Below, in pieces: positions 1 to 9,073 of a stretch of 47,530 nucleotides of DNA. Made by a program: the position numbers and the translations under genes. This DNA is from an alpha proteobacterium MED-G10 (lineage in GTDB: Bacteria; Pseudomonadota; Alphaproteobacteria; Methylaequorales; Methylaequoraceae). Position 1 is the first letter of the stretch; each line of letters opens with the position of its first letter. Location: positions 1-47,530 of the forward strand of contig NTKR01000004.1 in NCBI GenBank assembly GCA_002457065.1. Reading direction: 5' to 3'. The notes beneath the pieces are model-generated. The model was given only the letters and a program-made list of their open reading frames with translations, had not been told where the DNA came from and did no database searches.

Positions 1-2349
1 ATATGTTGTACCAAAACTAAACCTAAAAATCTCTTTTTTATCATAATTTTCTTTCAAAATAGCTTTTGATAGGTAAAATTTTACAGGTCCGAATGGTGAT
101 AACCAAGATAAACCTATTCCAGCTGATGCACGAAGTGAAGACTCATCTCGTATATTAGATCCAGAGGATGAGGTATTGTATACAGTTCCAATATCTGCAA
201 AAATAAGTCCACCAATACCTAAATCGTCAGGAAGACCAATAGGAAAGGTTAATTCATTTCTATTAACATAATAAACTTCACCTCCAAGAGAGTCACTTGT
301 TGAGGAATCTCTGGGCCCTACACCCAAATTTTTGAAGCCTCTTAACTGATCACCATTAAGAAAAAATAAATCGTTAATTTTTACTTCTTTAATGGAAGCG
401 ATATAACCACCCTCAAGAAAATTCCCAAGAATAACACCGTCAGTTATTCTCAAAAAATTAGCAATTTTTAACTCCGTCAGTATGTGCTCTGAATCTCCTC
501 CAAGACCAAAATAGTCAACATCAAATCTAACTCTGTATCCATCGGTTGGGTTAATTCTATCGTTTAATTCGTCATACTGAAGAGCCTGACCAATAACTGA
601 AGTTACTCTTTTTCCTTCTTGAGCTTGAATATATATTGAGGTATCGTTATCTATATCGTGTATTTTATCTCTTTTAAGTGTGTAGCTAGAAAAGTATCTT
701 AGGTTATCAATTATCTCAAATCCCGTTCTTAATTTAAAGCCAATTATATTGTGTTTGTATCCACTATACGTTTTTTGATTTCTTCTTATATTAAATATAT
801 CAATTCCTGCTGCTAGATCTTTATTTAAAAAATATGGGTCAGTAAATGATAGATCAATTTCAGATTTTCTTGTTGAAAGACCTAAATTTAGGCTTAACTC
901 TTTAGCTTCACCAAATAAATTTGATTCTTTTATTCCTATACTACCAATTGCTCCATCTAAAGACGAAAATCCAGCACCAACAGTAAATTGACCAGTTGAT
1001 CTTTCTGTAACACCAACATCAACCTCAGTTTTATTTGTTCCAACCATTTCGTCTATTTTGATTTCAATATTATCAAAAAGACCTGTACCTCTAATATGTC
1101 TCTCACTTTCTTTGATTTTTGAGGAATTATAAGCATCACCTTCAACAAAAGTTAATTCTCTACGAATCACATCGTCATTAGTTTTAACATTTCCAGAAAT
1201 ATTTATCCTATCAATAAATATCTTAGTACCCTCTTGAATTTCAAATGTTACCTCAACTTTATTATCCCCAATTTTTTTTATCCTGGGTGAAATATCAACA
1301 AAAGCATAACCCATCTTTGAAGTTTCATCTGTAATTTTTTTTATAGCGTCATCTAGTTCTTTTGAACTAAACCAGTCACCTTTGTCAACATCCACTAAAT
1401 CTTTGATTTTAATACTTGAGAGATTTCTTATAGAGGAATTAAATTTTACATTTGTAATTTTATATCTTTTACCCTCAAAAATAGTAAAATTTACAATAAA
1501 ATCTTTCCTGTTATCTACTAAACTAGAATTAACTGAAACAATCTCAAAATCAATATATCCATTGTCAAAATAATATTTCTTTAAAAGGTCTTTATCGTAA
1601 TTAATCCTATCTTTATCAAATCGATCATTGGTGCCCCAGAATTCATACCATCTATATTCAGTAGAACTGATAACATCTTTGAGGGTAGAATCTGAGAAAA
1701 TTTTATTATTCGTAAAATTCACTTTTTTGATAGTCGCCTCTTTTCCCTCAAAAACCTCAAATACAAGATTAACTCTATTTTCATCAACCTTAATTATTTT
1801 AGGTTCAACAAAGGTTGAAAAAAATCCTTGTCGTTTATATAAGGTCAGTATTTTTTCCGAATCATTTTTTATTAATTCTCTAGAAAAAACATTACGAGGT
1901 CTCGTTCCAATTTCCTCAAGAATTATTTCATCAGTAATTTCCTTATTACCTTCAATAGAAATTAAGTCAATAATTGGATTTTCTCTAACGTTTACGTAAA
2001 CTACTCCCTTACTTTTATAAATATTCACATCTGAAAAATAACCAGATCTGTATAAATTTTTGATTGCTTGACTAAAGCTTCTATCATCTAATCCCATTTC
2101 TTTAAGTCCAGATGACCTTAGAATTAACTCGCTTTCTAATCTTTTATTTCCTTGTATTACTATTTGGCTCTGCTCCTGACTAAAAGTTCTAGGAATAATT
2201 GGTGTTGTATTAATAATGCTTCCTTCTTTTTTTAAAAAATAGTCATTGCTATAACTGGAAGAAGGTGTTCCGGGAGTATTTGCAGATGTAAATGAGGAAA
2301 ACAGAAAAGTTAATACTAAGGCATTAACGAATTGAGAAAAAAAAAACAT
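1..2349 (-). CDS. bamA: Outer membrane protein assembly factor BamA (stop codon just outside window)
   Basis: BamA is the central Omp85 subunit of the BAM complex, which inserts beta-barrel proteins into the outer membrane. The reading frame is open from an ATG at 2349 to the left edge, 783 codons. Residues 1-25 look like a signal peptide (hydrophobic stretch, then SANTPG). Repeated POTRA-type segments follow (for example GNKRLESELI, EGNKEITDEIILEEIGTRP, ISGNVKTNDDVIRRE), then a barrel carrying the L6 motif RGF in NGDQLRGFKNLG. The last residues in the window are FRFSFGTTY, which is the C-terminal beta-signal ending in an aromatic residue, so only the stop codon should be missing. A Shine-Dalgarno-like AAGGGA precedes the ATG. 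It lies 5 nt after rseP, the usual neighbour, suggesting co-transcription with the envelope genes upstream. Confidence 0.96.
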   Translation of the reverse strand, partial: MFFFSQFVNALVLTFLFSSFTSANTPGTPSSSYSNDYFLKKEGSIINTTPIIPRTFSQEQSQIVIQGNKRLESELILRSSGLKEMGLDDRSFSQAIKNLYRSGYFSDVNIYKSKGVVYVNVRENPIIDLISIEGNKEITDEIILEEIGTRPRNVFSRELIKNDSEKILTLYKRQGFFSTFVEPKIIKVDENRVNLVFEVFEGKEATIKKVNFTNNKIFSDSTLKDVISSTEYRWYEFWGTNDRFDKDRINYDKDLLKKYYFDNGYIDFEIVSVNSSLVDNRKDFIVNFTIFEGKRYKITNVKFNSSIRNLSSIKIKDLVDVDKGDWFSSKELDDAIKKITDETSKMGYAFVDISPRIKKIGDNKVEVTFEIQEGTKIFIDRINISGNVKTNDDVIRRELTFVEGDAYNSSKIKESERHIRGTGLFDNIEIKIDEMVGTNKTEVDVGVTERSTGQFTVGAGFSSLDGAIGSIGIKESNLFGEAKELSLNLGLSTRKSEIDLSFTDPYFLNKDLAAGIDIFNIRRNQKTYSGYKHNIIGFKLRTGFEIIDNLRYFSSYTLKRDKIHDIDNDTSIYIQAQEGKRVTSVIGQALQYDELNDRINPTDGYRVRFDVDYFGLGGDSEHILTELKIANFLRITDGVILGNFLEGGYIASIKEVKINDLFFLNGDQLRGFKNLGVGPRDSSTSDSLGGEVYYVNRNELTFPIGLPDDLGIGGLIFADIGTVYNTSSSGSNIRDESSLRASAGIGLSWLSPFGPVKFYLSKAILKENYDKKEIFRFSFGTTY

Positions 2350-2354
2350 TTCCC

Positions 2355-3404
2355 TTACCTAATAATTCTCAATACATCATTATATGTCGCAAAAATCATT
2401 AAAGATAGTAATAAAAAAAGTCCAACAGAATGTATAATTTCTAAATATTTTTGTTTTAATGGTGATCCTTTAACATATTCAATAAAATTCAAAAGTAAAT
2501 GTCCACCATCAAGCATTGGAATTGGAAAAAGATTGATTAGACCTAGATTTAAGGAAATTATCATCATAAACCAAAGAGTACTTTGCAAACCTTTACTCCA
2601 AAAGTCTCCTGATAATTCGGCAATCCTAATTGGTCCACCTAGGTCCTCAGTTCCTCTAGAACCTGATATCATCTCATAAATACCAACCAAAGTAATTTTA
2701 ACAAAAAAGTAAATCTGATTAGCTGACTTAACCATAGAGTCAAAAATATTTAACTTTTGTACTTCAACAACCCCTTTTATTCCTATTTTGTTACTAACTG
2801 GGGAAATGTCTAATTCATTCAGCTTGCCGTCCCTGTTGTAAAGAATAGTTATGCTGTCAGAATCATTATTTAAAATAACATCCTTTAAAGAATTAAAATC
2901 GAGAATTTTTTGGTTATTAGCCTGAACAATTATATCTCCTTCTTTCAAACCCATACTTTCAGCAGGACTTCCAGGTTCTATGCTGCTGATTATTGGTTTA
3001 GTTGATGAAAAGCCAAAATAGCAATTGATAAAAACGAGAACCAAAAAAGAAAAAATAAAATTTGCAGCCGGTCCCGCAAAAAGGATTGTTGATCTTTGTG
3101 AGATAGTTTTATTATGAAAAGATAAACTTTGATCTATTTTGCTACTTTTATCTTTTTTTGAGCTTGATGGATCTGCGTCTCCATGCATTTTTACGTACCC
3201 ACCTAGTGGTATGAGAGAAAACTTCCATCTTGTACCAGACTTATCAGTATATCCAAATACTTCTTTTCCAAATCCAATTGAAAAAACTTCCACTTTTACA
3301 TTGTTCTTTATTGCTGCAAGGTAGTGACCCAATTCGTGAACAAAAACTAGAATTGTCAATATTATTAGAAATGGAATTATTGTATTTGTAAGGGTTTCAA
3401 TCAT
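2355..3404 (-). CDS. rseP: RIP zinc metalloprotease RseP (site-2 protease)
   Basis: This is an inner-membrane site-2 protease that cleaves transmembrane anti-sigma factors and leftover signal peptides. The zinc motif HELGH is at residues 23-27 in the first membrane helix. The other conserved membrane motif, NLFPIPMLDGGHL, is near the C-terminus. One PDZ domain is visible in the periplasmic part (core around SSIEPGSPAESMGLKEGDII). At 349 residues it is shorter than E. coli RseP (about 450, two PDZ domains), and I see only one PDZ, as in several alphaproteobacterial homologues. It sits between dxr and bamA, in the common order dxr-rseP-bamA. The ATG has no obvious Shine-Dalgarno. The substrate cannot be told from the sequence. 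Confidence 0.95.
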   Translation of the reverse strand: MIETLTNTIIPFLIILTILVFVHELGHYLAAIKNNVKVEVFSIGFGKEVFGYTDKSGTRWKFSLIPLGGYVKMHGDADPSSSKKDKSSKIDQSLSFHNKTISQRSTILFAGPAANFIFSFLVLVFINCYFGFSSTKPIISSIEPGSPAESMGLKEGDIIVQANNQKILDFNSLKDVILNNDSDSITILYNRDGKLNELDISPVSNKIGIKGVVEVQKLNIFDSMVKSANQIYFFVKITLVGIYEMISGSRGTEDLGGPIRIAELSGDFWSKGLQSTLWFMMIISLNLGLINLFPIPMLDGGHLLLNFIEYVKGSPLKQKYLEIIHSVGLFLLLSLMIFATYNDVLRIIR

Positions 3405-3418
3405 AATAGTTAAAGCTT

Positions 3419-4570
3419 TTACGAATTAATTAATTCTGTTGCAATGCTTCTAGATTCACAATCAATATCTATCACATCTTTTATACTATTAATATCAGAA
3501 ATTGAAGCTTTATTTAAAGTTTTTTCAACAACTTTGTGTATATCTAAATATGAAATCTTTCTTTTTAAAAATGAATCAACTGCTATTTCATTAGCAGCAT
3601 TTAAAACTGTTGGAGCACTTTTTTTCATTTTTAAAGATAAATAAGCAAGATTTAGGCAAGGAAATTTTTTAAAATCTGGCTCAAAAAAGGTTAATTTCTT
3701 TATTTCACTTAATTTAAGTTTATCTACAGATATAGGAATTCTTTCTGGGTATGCCAAAGTATAAGAAATTGGTGTCCTCATATCCGGATTACCCATTTGT
3801 GCTAATATAGAACCATCTGAATATTCAACACAGGAATGAACAATTGACTCAGGATGAACCACAATTTCTATTTTTTCTTTTGGCATATCAAATAGATAAT
3901 GAGCTTCAATAAGTTCTAATCCTTTATTCATCATTGTTGCTGAATCAACAGATATTTTTTTACCCATTGACCAATTTGGATGCTTAATTGCTTGCTCAGG
4001 AGTTATATCTTTTAAATCTTCTATATTTTTATTAAGGAAAGGACCACCAGAAGCAGTCAAAATTAATTTAGAGATACTTTTCTTATTTTTTATATCTAGT
4101 ACCTGGTAAATAGCGTTATGTTCAGAATCAACCGGAAGAATTGTAGATCCATTTTTTTTTGCTAAAGAAGTAATAAGTGATCCTGAGCAAACTAGACTTT
4201 CTTTATTGGCTAGTGCTATTGTTATTCCTCTTTCTGCAGCACCAACAACTGGAAGTAAACCTGCGGATCCTGTTATTGCTGCGACTACAATATCAGTATC
4301 ATAGTCTAAAATATCATCATAAGAATCACTACCATTTAAAATTTTTAATGATTGATTTGTGTTTTCATCTTTAAACTTTTCATAAGAAATAGAGTCTTTA
4401 ATTGACACTATCTTTGGGCTAAAGACAGAAACTTGTTCGAGTAATTTTTGATAGTTGTTGTTAATACTTAATCCAACAACTTCATATTTATCTTTATGCT
4501 GATTGATAATATCAAGCGTTGATAACCCAATTGATCCAGTAGAACCAAAGATTGTTACTTTTTTTTTCAT
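3419..4570 (-). CDS. dxr: 1-deoxy-D-xylulose 5-phosphate reductoisomerase
   Basis: DXR rearranges and reduces DXP to MEP with NADPH, the first committed step of the MEP isoprenoid pathway. Its product feeds undecaprenyl phosphate made by the nearby UppS. The N-terminal Rossmann motif is GSTGSIGLSTLDI (residues 9-21). The metal and substrate motifs are present: LPVDSEHNAI with the acidic metal ligands, SGGPF, KISVDSATMMNKGLELIEAH and HPESIVHS. The length of 383 residues is close to the family norm of about 390-400. It lies 14 nt upstream of rseP and 6 nt after cdsA, inside the co-directional envelope cluster. No damage or unusual feature is seen. Confidence 0.97.
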   Translation of the reverse strand: MKKKVTIFGSTGSIGLSTLDIINQHKDKYEVVGLSINNNYQKLLEQVSVFSPKIVSIKDSISYEKFKDENTNQSLKILNGSDSYDDILDYDTDIVVAAITGSAGLLPVVGAAERGITIALANKESLVCSGSLITSLAKKNGSTILPVDSEHNAIYQVLDIKNKKSISKLILTASGGPFLNKNIEDLKDITPEQAIKHPNWSMGKKISVDSATMMNKGLELIEAHYLFDMPKEKIEIVVHPESIVHSCVEYSDGSILAQMGNPDMRTPISYTLAYPERIPISVDKLKLSEIKKLTFFEPDFKKFPCLNLAYLSLKMKKSAPTVLNAANEIAVDSFLKRKISYLDIHKVVEKTLNKASISDINSIKDVIDIDCESRSIATELINS

Positions 4571-4576
4571 TCCAAC

Positions 4577-5407
4577 TTAATACACTATAAAGTAAAATTT
4601 AAAATTGAGAAGCTTTAAAATGTAAACAAATACAATTAACAAAGCTAAACCATCGAATCTATCTAAAACACCCCCATGTCCAGGTATGAGATTGCTACTT
4701 TCCTTTACAAAACAAACTCTTTTATAATATGACTCAATTAAATCACCAACTTGCACTATGATCGAAAAAATAATTGATGTTACAACAATCATAATAACTG
4801 AATCATATGTTTCTATGAAAATTAATAAACTAATTAATGAGGGGATAATTAATCCTCCAACTGAGCCTGAAATTGTCTTCCCAGGGCTTATTTTAGGTGC
4901 AATTTTCCTTCCTTTTAGGAAACTACCAACCAAAAATGAAGAAGTATCCGTGACTACAGCATAAAAAAGAATTAAAATGAGAAAATCTTGGTAATTTAAA
5001 TCTCTACTTAAAAGAATCAAAACACAATAAGGTGAGCTTACATAAAATATACCAATGATCTTAGATAATTTAAATTTTAAAAAAAAAAAGATAAATAAAA
5101 AACAGAAAACAAGAAAAAAAGAAATTGCAAAAGCACTAAGTATCATTGAAGAAATAAATAAGTTGATCAAAATGATAACTAGAAAGTCTGAATAATTTAA
5201 ACGTTGTCTTGAAAGAAAAAAATTACCTTTGTCAGAACTGATTCTATCTGAATTCCTGTAGTTAAGTAATCTTAGAAACTCCCAGATAGATAAAGAAACT
5301 AAAGAATGAATTATAATTGGGAAGAAAAAATTATCATTTAAAAATAAGCAATAAATTAATAAAATAAGAAAAAAACTTGAAAAAACTCTTAAATATAAAT
5401 TATTCAC
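4577..5407 (-). CDS. cdsA: Phosphatidate cytidylyltransferase (CDP-diacylglycerol synthase)
   Basis: CdsA is an integral membrane enzyme that makes CDP-diacylglycerol from phosphatidate and CTP, the precursor of bacterial phospholipids. Several hydrophobic helices are followed by the family signature near the C-terminus, here KRVCFVKESSN then PGHGGVLDRFDGL. The HGG-DR-D part is intact, but the usual Lys-Asp pair reads Lys-Glu. I chose the GTG at 5407 (276 residues) over an ATG at 5443. The GTG follows GGAGGAGAT at good spacing and starts 1 nt after the uppS stop, while the ATG has no visible ribosome site and would overlap uppS by 35 nt. The order uppS-cdsA-dxr is conserved. Confidence 0.92.
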   Translation of the reverse strand: MNNLYLRVFSSFFLILLIYCLFLNDNFFFPIIIHSLVSLSIWEFLRLLNYRNSDRISSDKGNFFLSRQRLNYSDFLVIILINLFISSMILSAFAISFFLVFCFLFIFFFLKFKLSKIIGIFYVSSPYCVLILLSRDLNYQDFLILILFYAVVTDTSSFLVGSFLKGRKIAPKISPGKTISGSVGGLIIPSLISLLIFIETYDSVIMIVVTSIIFSIIVQVGDLIESYYKRVCFVKESSNLIPGHGGVLDRFDGLALLIVFVYILKLLNFKFYFIVY

Positions 5408-5408
5408 T

Positions 5409-6110
5409 TTAATCTCCTCCAAATCTTCTTTTTCTACTGACATAATTTTCTAAGGCTTGTGTATATCTTGAGATATTAAATTCAGGCCATAATGTTTTTG
5501 TAAAATATAATTCTGAGTAAGCTATTTGCCAAAGCAAAAAATTAGATAATCTTTTTTCACCTGAGGTTCTTATAACTAAATCTGGGTCAGGAATACTATT
5601 AGTCATAAGATTCATTGTGATGTCATTTTCATAAATTTCTCCTAAATCTTTTTTTATTTTTCTTACTGCGCAAACAATTTCATCTCTTGAACCATAGCTT
5701 AATGCTAGGGTAAAAAAAAGGTTTGAAAAATGAGAAGTTTTATTCTTAAAATATTTGAGTTTTTTTTTTATTACCCCACTAAATTTACTGATATCTCCGA
5801 TGAAGTTAAAATTAATTTTTTTTTTGTTAAAATTTTCAAATTCAGAATCTAAATAAAATTCTAGTAAAGACTGTAGCTTAAGTATTTCACTTTTACTTCT
5901 ATTCCAATTTTCAGTTGAAAAACTATAAAAGGTTAAATATTTAATTCTTAATTCAAGTGATTTTCCAACTATTTTTTTTATTATTTTAGAACCCATTTTA
6001 TGTCCTTCAATAATTGGTAAATTCTTTTTTTTTGCCCACCTCCTGTTACCATCCATTATAAAAGCAACATGTCTTGGAAGAAGGTCTTTAGAGTTTTGAC
6101 TTAAAGTCAT
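5409..6110 (-). CDS. uppS: Undecaprenyl diphosphate synthase (cis-prenyltransferase)
   Basis: UppS extends farnesyl diphosphate with isopentenyl diphosphate to the C55 lipid that carries peptidoglycan and other envelope precursors. The catalytic motif HVAFIMDGNRRWAK near residues 15-28 contains the essential Asp. Also visible are the conserved TFYSFSTENW, LALSYGSRDEI, DPDLVIRTSGEKRLSNFLLWQIAYSE (split in the sequence into its usual blocks) and a terminal RRFGG. Length 233 is normal. Its ATG shares one base with the frr stop. Its last codons carry the Shine-Dalgarno of cdsA, which suggests translational coupling. Confidence 0.97.
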   Translation of the reverse strand: MTLSQNSKDLLPRHVAFIMDGNRRWAKKKNLPIIEGHKMGSKIIKKIVGKSLELRIKYLTFYSFSTENWNRSKSEILKLQSLLEFYLDSEFENFNKKKINFNFIGDISKFSGVIKKKLKYFKNKTSHFSNLFFTLALSYGSRDEIVCAVRKIKKDLGEIYENDITMNLMTNSIPDPDLVIRTSGEKRLSNFLLWQIAYSELYFTKTLWPEFNISRYTQALENYVSRKRRFGGD

Positions 6111-6661
6111 TATACCGTAAGAATATCTTTTTCTTTTTCAGTAAACAAGTGATCAATCTTTTCAATTAATTTATCAGTAATTTTTTGAACTTCCTCGGAG
6201 ATTTTAAAGGATTCATCTTTGGATATCTCCTTATTTTTTTCTTCATTCTTAATTTTTTCCATAGCATCTCTTCTTATATTTCTTATCGAAACCTTACAGT
6301 CTTCTGAATACTTTGATGCAATTTTTACTAACTCTTTTCTTCTTTCCTCTGAAAGCTCAGGAATTGGAATCCTTATTAAGTTGCCCTCCAACATTGGATT
6401 TAATCCAAGATCAGAATTTCTTATAGTACTCTCAACTATACTTGTTAATGTTTCATCCCAAACCTGAACAGTAATCATACGTGGTTCAGGAACACTTATG
6501 TTTGAGACTTGATTTAAGGGCACTTTACTTCCATAAGAATCAACAAAAATTGAGTCAAGGAGAGAAACGGATGCTCTACCTGTTCTTAAACCCGTAAATT
6601 CTCTTTTTAACACATCAATAGCCTTATCCATTTTTAATTCATATTCATTTAAGTCTATCAT
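6110..6661 (-). CDS. frr: Ribosome recycling factor
   Basis: RRF acts with EF-G to split post-termination ribosomes. The whole 183-residue protein matches the family length (about 185). It shows the characteristic three-helix bundle sequence, with LKREFTGLRTGRAS near residues 17-30, the beta-strand block VPLNQVSNISVPEPRMITVQ, and the long charged helix with RRKELVKIASKYSEDCKVSIRNIRRDA split over residues 105-135. It sits in the strongly conserved order rpsB-tsf-pyrH-frr-uppS, 9 nt after pyrH and overlapping uppS by 1 nt. The ATG has no clear Shine-Dalgarno. Confidence 0.97.
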   Translation of the reverse strand: MIDLNEYELKMDKAIDVLKREFTGLRTGRASVSLLDSIFVDSYGSKVPLNQVSNISVPEPRMITVQVWDETLTSIVESTIRNSDLGLNPMLEGNLIRIPIPELSEERRKELVKIASKYSEDCKVSIRNIRRDAMEKIKNEEKNKEISKDESFKISEEVQKITDKLIEKIDHLFTEKEKDILTV

Positions 6662-6670
6662 TTCAAACTA

Positions 6671-7384
6671 CTATTTTATTATCGTACATGATCCACTACC
6701 ATTAATGACATTAATTAAGGAATCTTTCTCTAAAATTGAAAAAACCAAAATAGGAATTTTATTTTCCTTTGCCAAAGATATAGAAGCAGTATCCATAATT
6801 CTTAAATTATTATTAATAACATAATCATAATTTAGGTCATATAACTTTTTTGCATTTTTATCAATTTTTGGATCCTTATCATAAATACCGTCAACTTTAG
6901 TAGCTTTAAATAAAATATCACATTTCATTTCTGATGCTCTCAAAGCTGCTGCAGTATCAGTAGTAAAAAAAGGGTTACCCGTTCCTGCTGCAAAAATTAC
7001 AATTCTTTTTTTTTCTATGTGACGTATTGCTCTTCTCCTTATATATGATTCGCATACGGTGTCCATTTTTATTGCTGATAACACTCTTGTAGGAACCCCT
7101 TTTTGTTCAAGTGAGTTTTGTAAAATTAAAGAATTTATTACAGTAGCCATCATTCCAGTATAGTCAGCCGAAGATCGATCCATTCCCTCTGACGAAGCCG
7201 AGATACCTCTGAAAATATTACCCCCACCAACAACAATCGATATTTTAATACCATTTTTTAAAATTACAGAAATTTGGTTTGTTATCGAATTGATTGTGTC
7301 TAAATCTATACCAAAATCTTTATCACCCATTAAAGCTTCCCCGGATAGTTTAAGCATAATGTGTTTGTTTTTGAAGTTTTTCAA
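6671..7384 (-). CDS. pyrH: UMP kinase
   Basis: PyrH phosphorylates UMP to UDP, feeding all pyrimidine nucleotides; the bacterial enzyme belongs to the amino-acid kinase fold. Visible blocks are [12 protein letters not shown] (ATP site), [42 protein letters not shown] and [13 protein letters not shown]. The length of 237 residues is usual. The start codon is TTG: the first ATG in frame is codon 10, within the first beta-strand, so starting there would delete part of the fold. No in-frame ATG precedes the TTG after the tsf stop. It lies 11 nt downstream of tsf. TTG may keep expression low relative to tsf, but this is inference. Confidence 0.95.
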   Translation of the reverse strand: MKNFKNKHIMLKLSGEALMGDKDFGIDLDTINSITNQISVILKNGIKISIVVGGGNIFRGISASSEGMDRSSADYTGMMATVINSLILQNSLEQKGVPTRVLSAIKMDTVCESYIRRRAIRHIEKKRIVIFAAGTGNPFFTTDTAAALRASEMKCDILFKATKVDGIYDKDPKIDKNAKKLYDLNYDYVINNNLRIMDTASISLAKENKIPILVFSILEKDSLINVINGSGSCTIIK

Positions 7385-7395
7385 TGTTCTTTTAT

Positions 7396-8268
7396 TTAAT
7401 CTTGTCCAAGTTTATAAACCAAGAAATTATTCACGGAGAAATTTAAACCAGTATCTTTATTAAAATTCGCAATACAATCTTTAATGATTGTCTTATTGTC
7501 AATAACGAATGTTTGTTCCAAAAAGCAAACCTCAGAATAGAACTTTTTTATTTTACCCTCAACAATCTTTTCTATAATATTTTCAGGTTTTCCAGATGAC
7601 TTAACTTGTTCAGAAAATATTACCCTCTCTTTCTCAACCACATCAGGACTTAAACTTTTAATATCCATTGATAAGGGATCAGCAGCGGCAATATGCATAC
7701 ATAGCTGTTTAGTAAAAGATTCAACATCTTTTCCATTATCTTCCGCGGAAAAAGAAAGTAAAACCCCAATTTTCCCTGAATTTGGAGAGATAGCATTGTG
7801 AAGGTACTTCTGATAAAAAAGACCAGGCTCTGAAAAATAATTTAGGCGTTTAATCACAATATTTTCTCCTAATTTTGCAATTACATTAGTTAGTTCCGTT
7901 TCAACTAACGTATCAGAATTGATAAAATTAGATTTAAGTAATGAATCTTTATCTTTTACTTCATATTCCAAACAAGTGTTTGCAACATCATCACAGAACT
8001 TTTGAAAAGTCTCATTTCTTGCAACAAAATCTGTTTCAGAATTAATTTCAACTATTACACTACCCTTTTTTCCAGTAGCTACGTTGATAAGACCCTCTGT
8101 AGCAAGACGTGATGACTTCTTTTGCGCTGTATTTATACCTTTTTTTCTTAGCCATTCTTCAGCTTTTTCAATGTCACCTTCATTTTCTGAAAGAGCCTTT
8201 TTGCAATCCATCATTCCAGCACCAGTTTTTTGCCTAAGAAGTTTAATAGTTTCAGGTTTTATGCTCAT
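7396..8268 (-). CDS. tsf: Translation elongation factor Ts
   Basis: EF-Ts is the guanine-nucleotide exchange factor for EF-Tu. The N-terminal UBA-like module carries the signature [17 protein letters not shown] (residues 10-26) and AEEWLRKKG. The core has the conserved [18 protein letters not shown] and the C-terminal LEQTFVIDN block that contacts EF-Tu. Length 290 is normal for alphaproteobacteria. The ATG overlaps the rpsB stop in an ATGA arrangement, so the two are probably translationally coupled and share control through the rpsB leader. Confidence 0.97.
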   Translation of the reverse strand: MSIKPETIKLLRQKTGAGMMDCKKALSENEGDIEKAEEWLRKKGINTAQKKSSRLATEGLINVATGKKGSVIVEINSETDFVARNETFQKFCDDVANTCLEYEVKDKDSLLKSNFINSDTLVETELTNVIAKLGENIVIKRLNYFSEPGLFYQKYLHNAISPNSGKIGVLLSFSAEDNGKDVESFTKQLCMHIAAADPLSMDIKSLSPDVVEKERVIFSEQVKSSGKPENIIEKIVEGKIKKFYSEVCFLEQTFVIDNKTIIKDCIANFNKDTGLNFSVNNFLVYKLGQD

Positions 8269-8969
8269 TCTTTATCGCTCTTTTTCTTATGTGAATTTGC
8301 ACTATTTTTTATAGATTGAGATATAGCATTACAGTAATATTCGATAGATCGTATGGCATCATCATTTCCTGGAATTGGATAATCTATTCCATCTGGATCA
8401 GAATTTGAATCAACAACAGCCACTATCGGAATGCCAATTTTATTAGCTTCCTTAACAGCTAAAATTTCTTTATTGGTATCTATGATAAATAATAAATCAG
8501 GCTTACCTACCATATCTTTTATACCTCCAAGAGCTTTATTCAATTTTTGAGCAGAATTTTCAAACTTAAGTATTTCTTTTTTTGTGTATGAAGAAATTTT
8601 GTTTTCAAGTATGTCTTCTATATTTTTCAATCTCCTAATTGAATTCTGGATTGTATCCCAATTTGTAAGCATACCACCTAGCCATCTTTTGTTAATAAAA
8701 TACTGTTTACAATCAACTGCGTATTTTTCAATAATGTCTGATGCCTGTCTTTTGGTCCCAATAAATAAAATATTTTTACCTTGTGATGAATAATCATTTA
8801 TTATTTTTAATGCATCGTTAAAAAAAGCCACTGTTTTTTGCAAATCTATAATATGGATCCCATTTCTATGGCCAAAAATGTATTCAGACATCTTTGGGTT
8901 CCACCTATTCGTTCTATGTCCAAAGTGAATTCCAGCGTCTAAGAGATCTTTAATGGTAATTTTATACAT
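8265..8969 (-). CDS. rpsB: Small ribosomal subunit protein uS2
   Basis: S2 is a late-assembling protein of the 30S subunit. The N-terminus [20 protein letters not shown] and the central blocks [28 protein letters not shown] and [20 protein letters not shown] are textbook S2. I use the ATG at 8969 (234 residues) rather than one 13 codons upstream. It matches the family N-terminus and has GGAG 7 nt before it, and the upstream extension would run through the leader hairpin. Overlaps tsf by 4 nt. The 5' leader can hide the Shine-Dalgarno, see the separate entry. Confidence 0.96.
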   Translation of the reverse strand: MYKITIKDLLDAGIHFGHRTNRWNPKMSEYIFGHRNGIHIIDLQKTVAFFNDALKIINDYSSQGKNILFIGTKRQASDIIEKYAVDCKQYFINKRWLGGMLTNWDTIQNSIRRLKNIEDILENKISSYTKKEILKFENSAQKLNKALGGIKDMVGKPDLLFIIDTNKEILAVKEANKIGIPIVAVVDSNSDPDGIDYPIPGNDDAIRSIEYYCNAISQSIKNSANSHKKKSDKE

Positions 8970-8976
8970 AATAATA

Positions 8977-9024
8977 CTCCGGTTATACATACACACAACA
9001 AATATCACCAGAGCTGTTGTGCGT
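8977..9024 (-). promoter_or_regulatory. rpsB leader RNA: hairpin plus loop/Shine-Dalgarno pseudoknot
   Basis: In the rpsB transcript, ACGCACAACA (9024 to 9015) pairs with UGUUGUGUGU (9000 to 8991), giving a 10-bp stem with one G-U and a 14-nt loop. Loop bases CUCUGG (9013 to 9008) can pair all six positions with CCGGAG (8982 to 8977). That segment contains the GGAG Shine-Dalgarno of rpsB. The result is an H-type pseudoknot covering the ribosome site. Ribosomal protein leaders commonly work this way, with the free protein stabilising the closed form. Binding of S2 to this RNA is inference. Confidence 0.65.
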
Positions 9025-9037
9025 TTGAGTTAAAAAG

Positions 9038-9065
9038 AATTTACATTTTTAATTATTTAATTCAA
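9038..9065 (-). promoter_or_regulatory. Candidate sigma70-type promoter for rpsB-tsf
   Basis: On the minus strand TTGAAT (9065-9060) is followed after 16 nt by TAAATT (9043-9038) with an upstream TG. The position just after the dnaE stop and before the leader hairpin fits. The -10 is a 4/6 match in very AT-rich DNA, so this is tentative. Confidence 0.35.
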
Positions 9066-9073
9066 CATTTTTT

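Noticed and set aside
1382-1999. Plus-strand open frames inside bamA
   Set aside because: They are shadows of the long bamA frame, which has POTRA motifs, the RGF motif and the terminal beta-signal.
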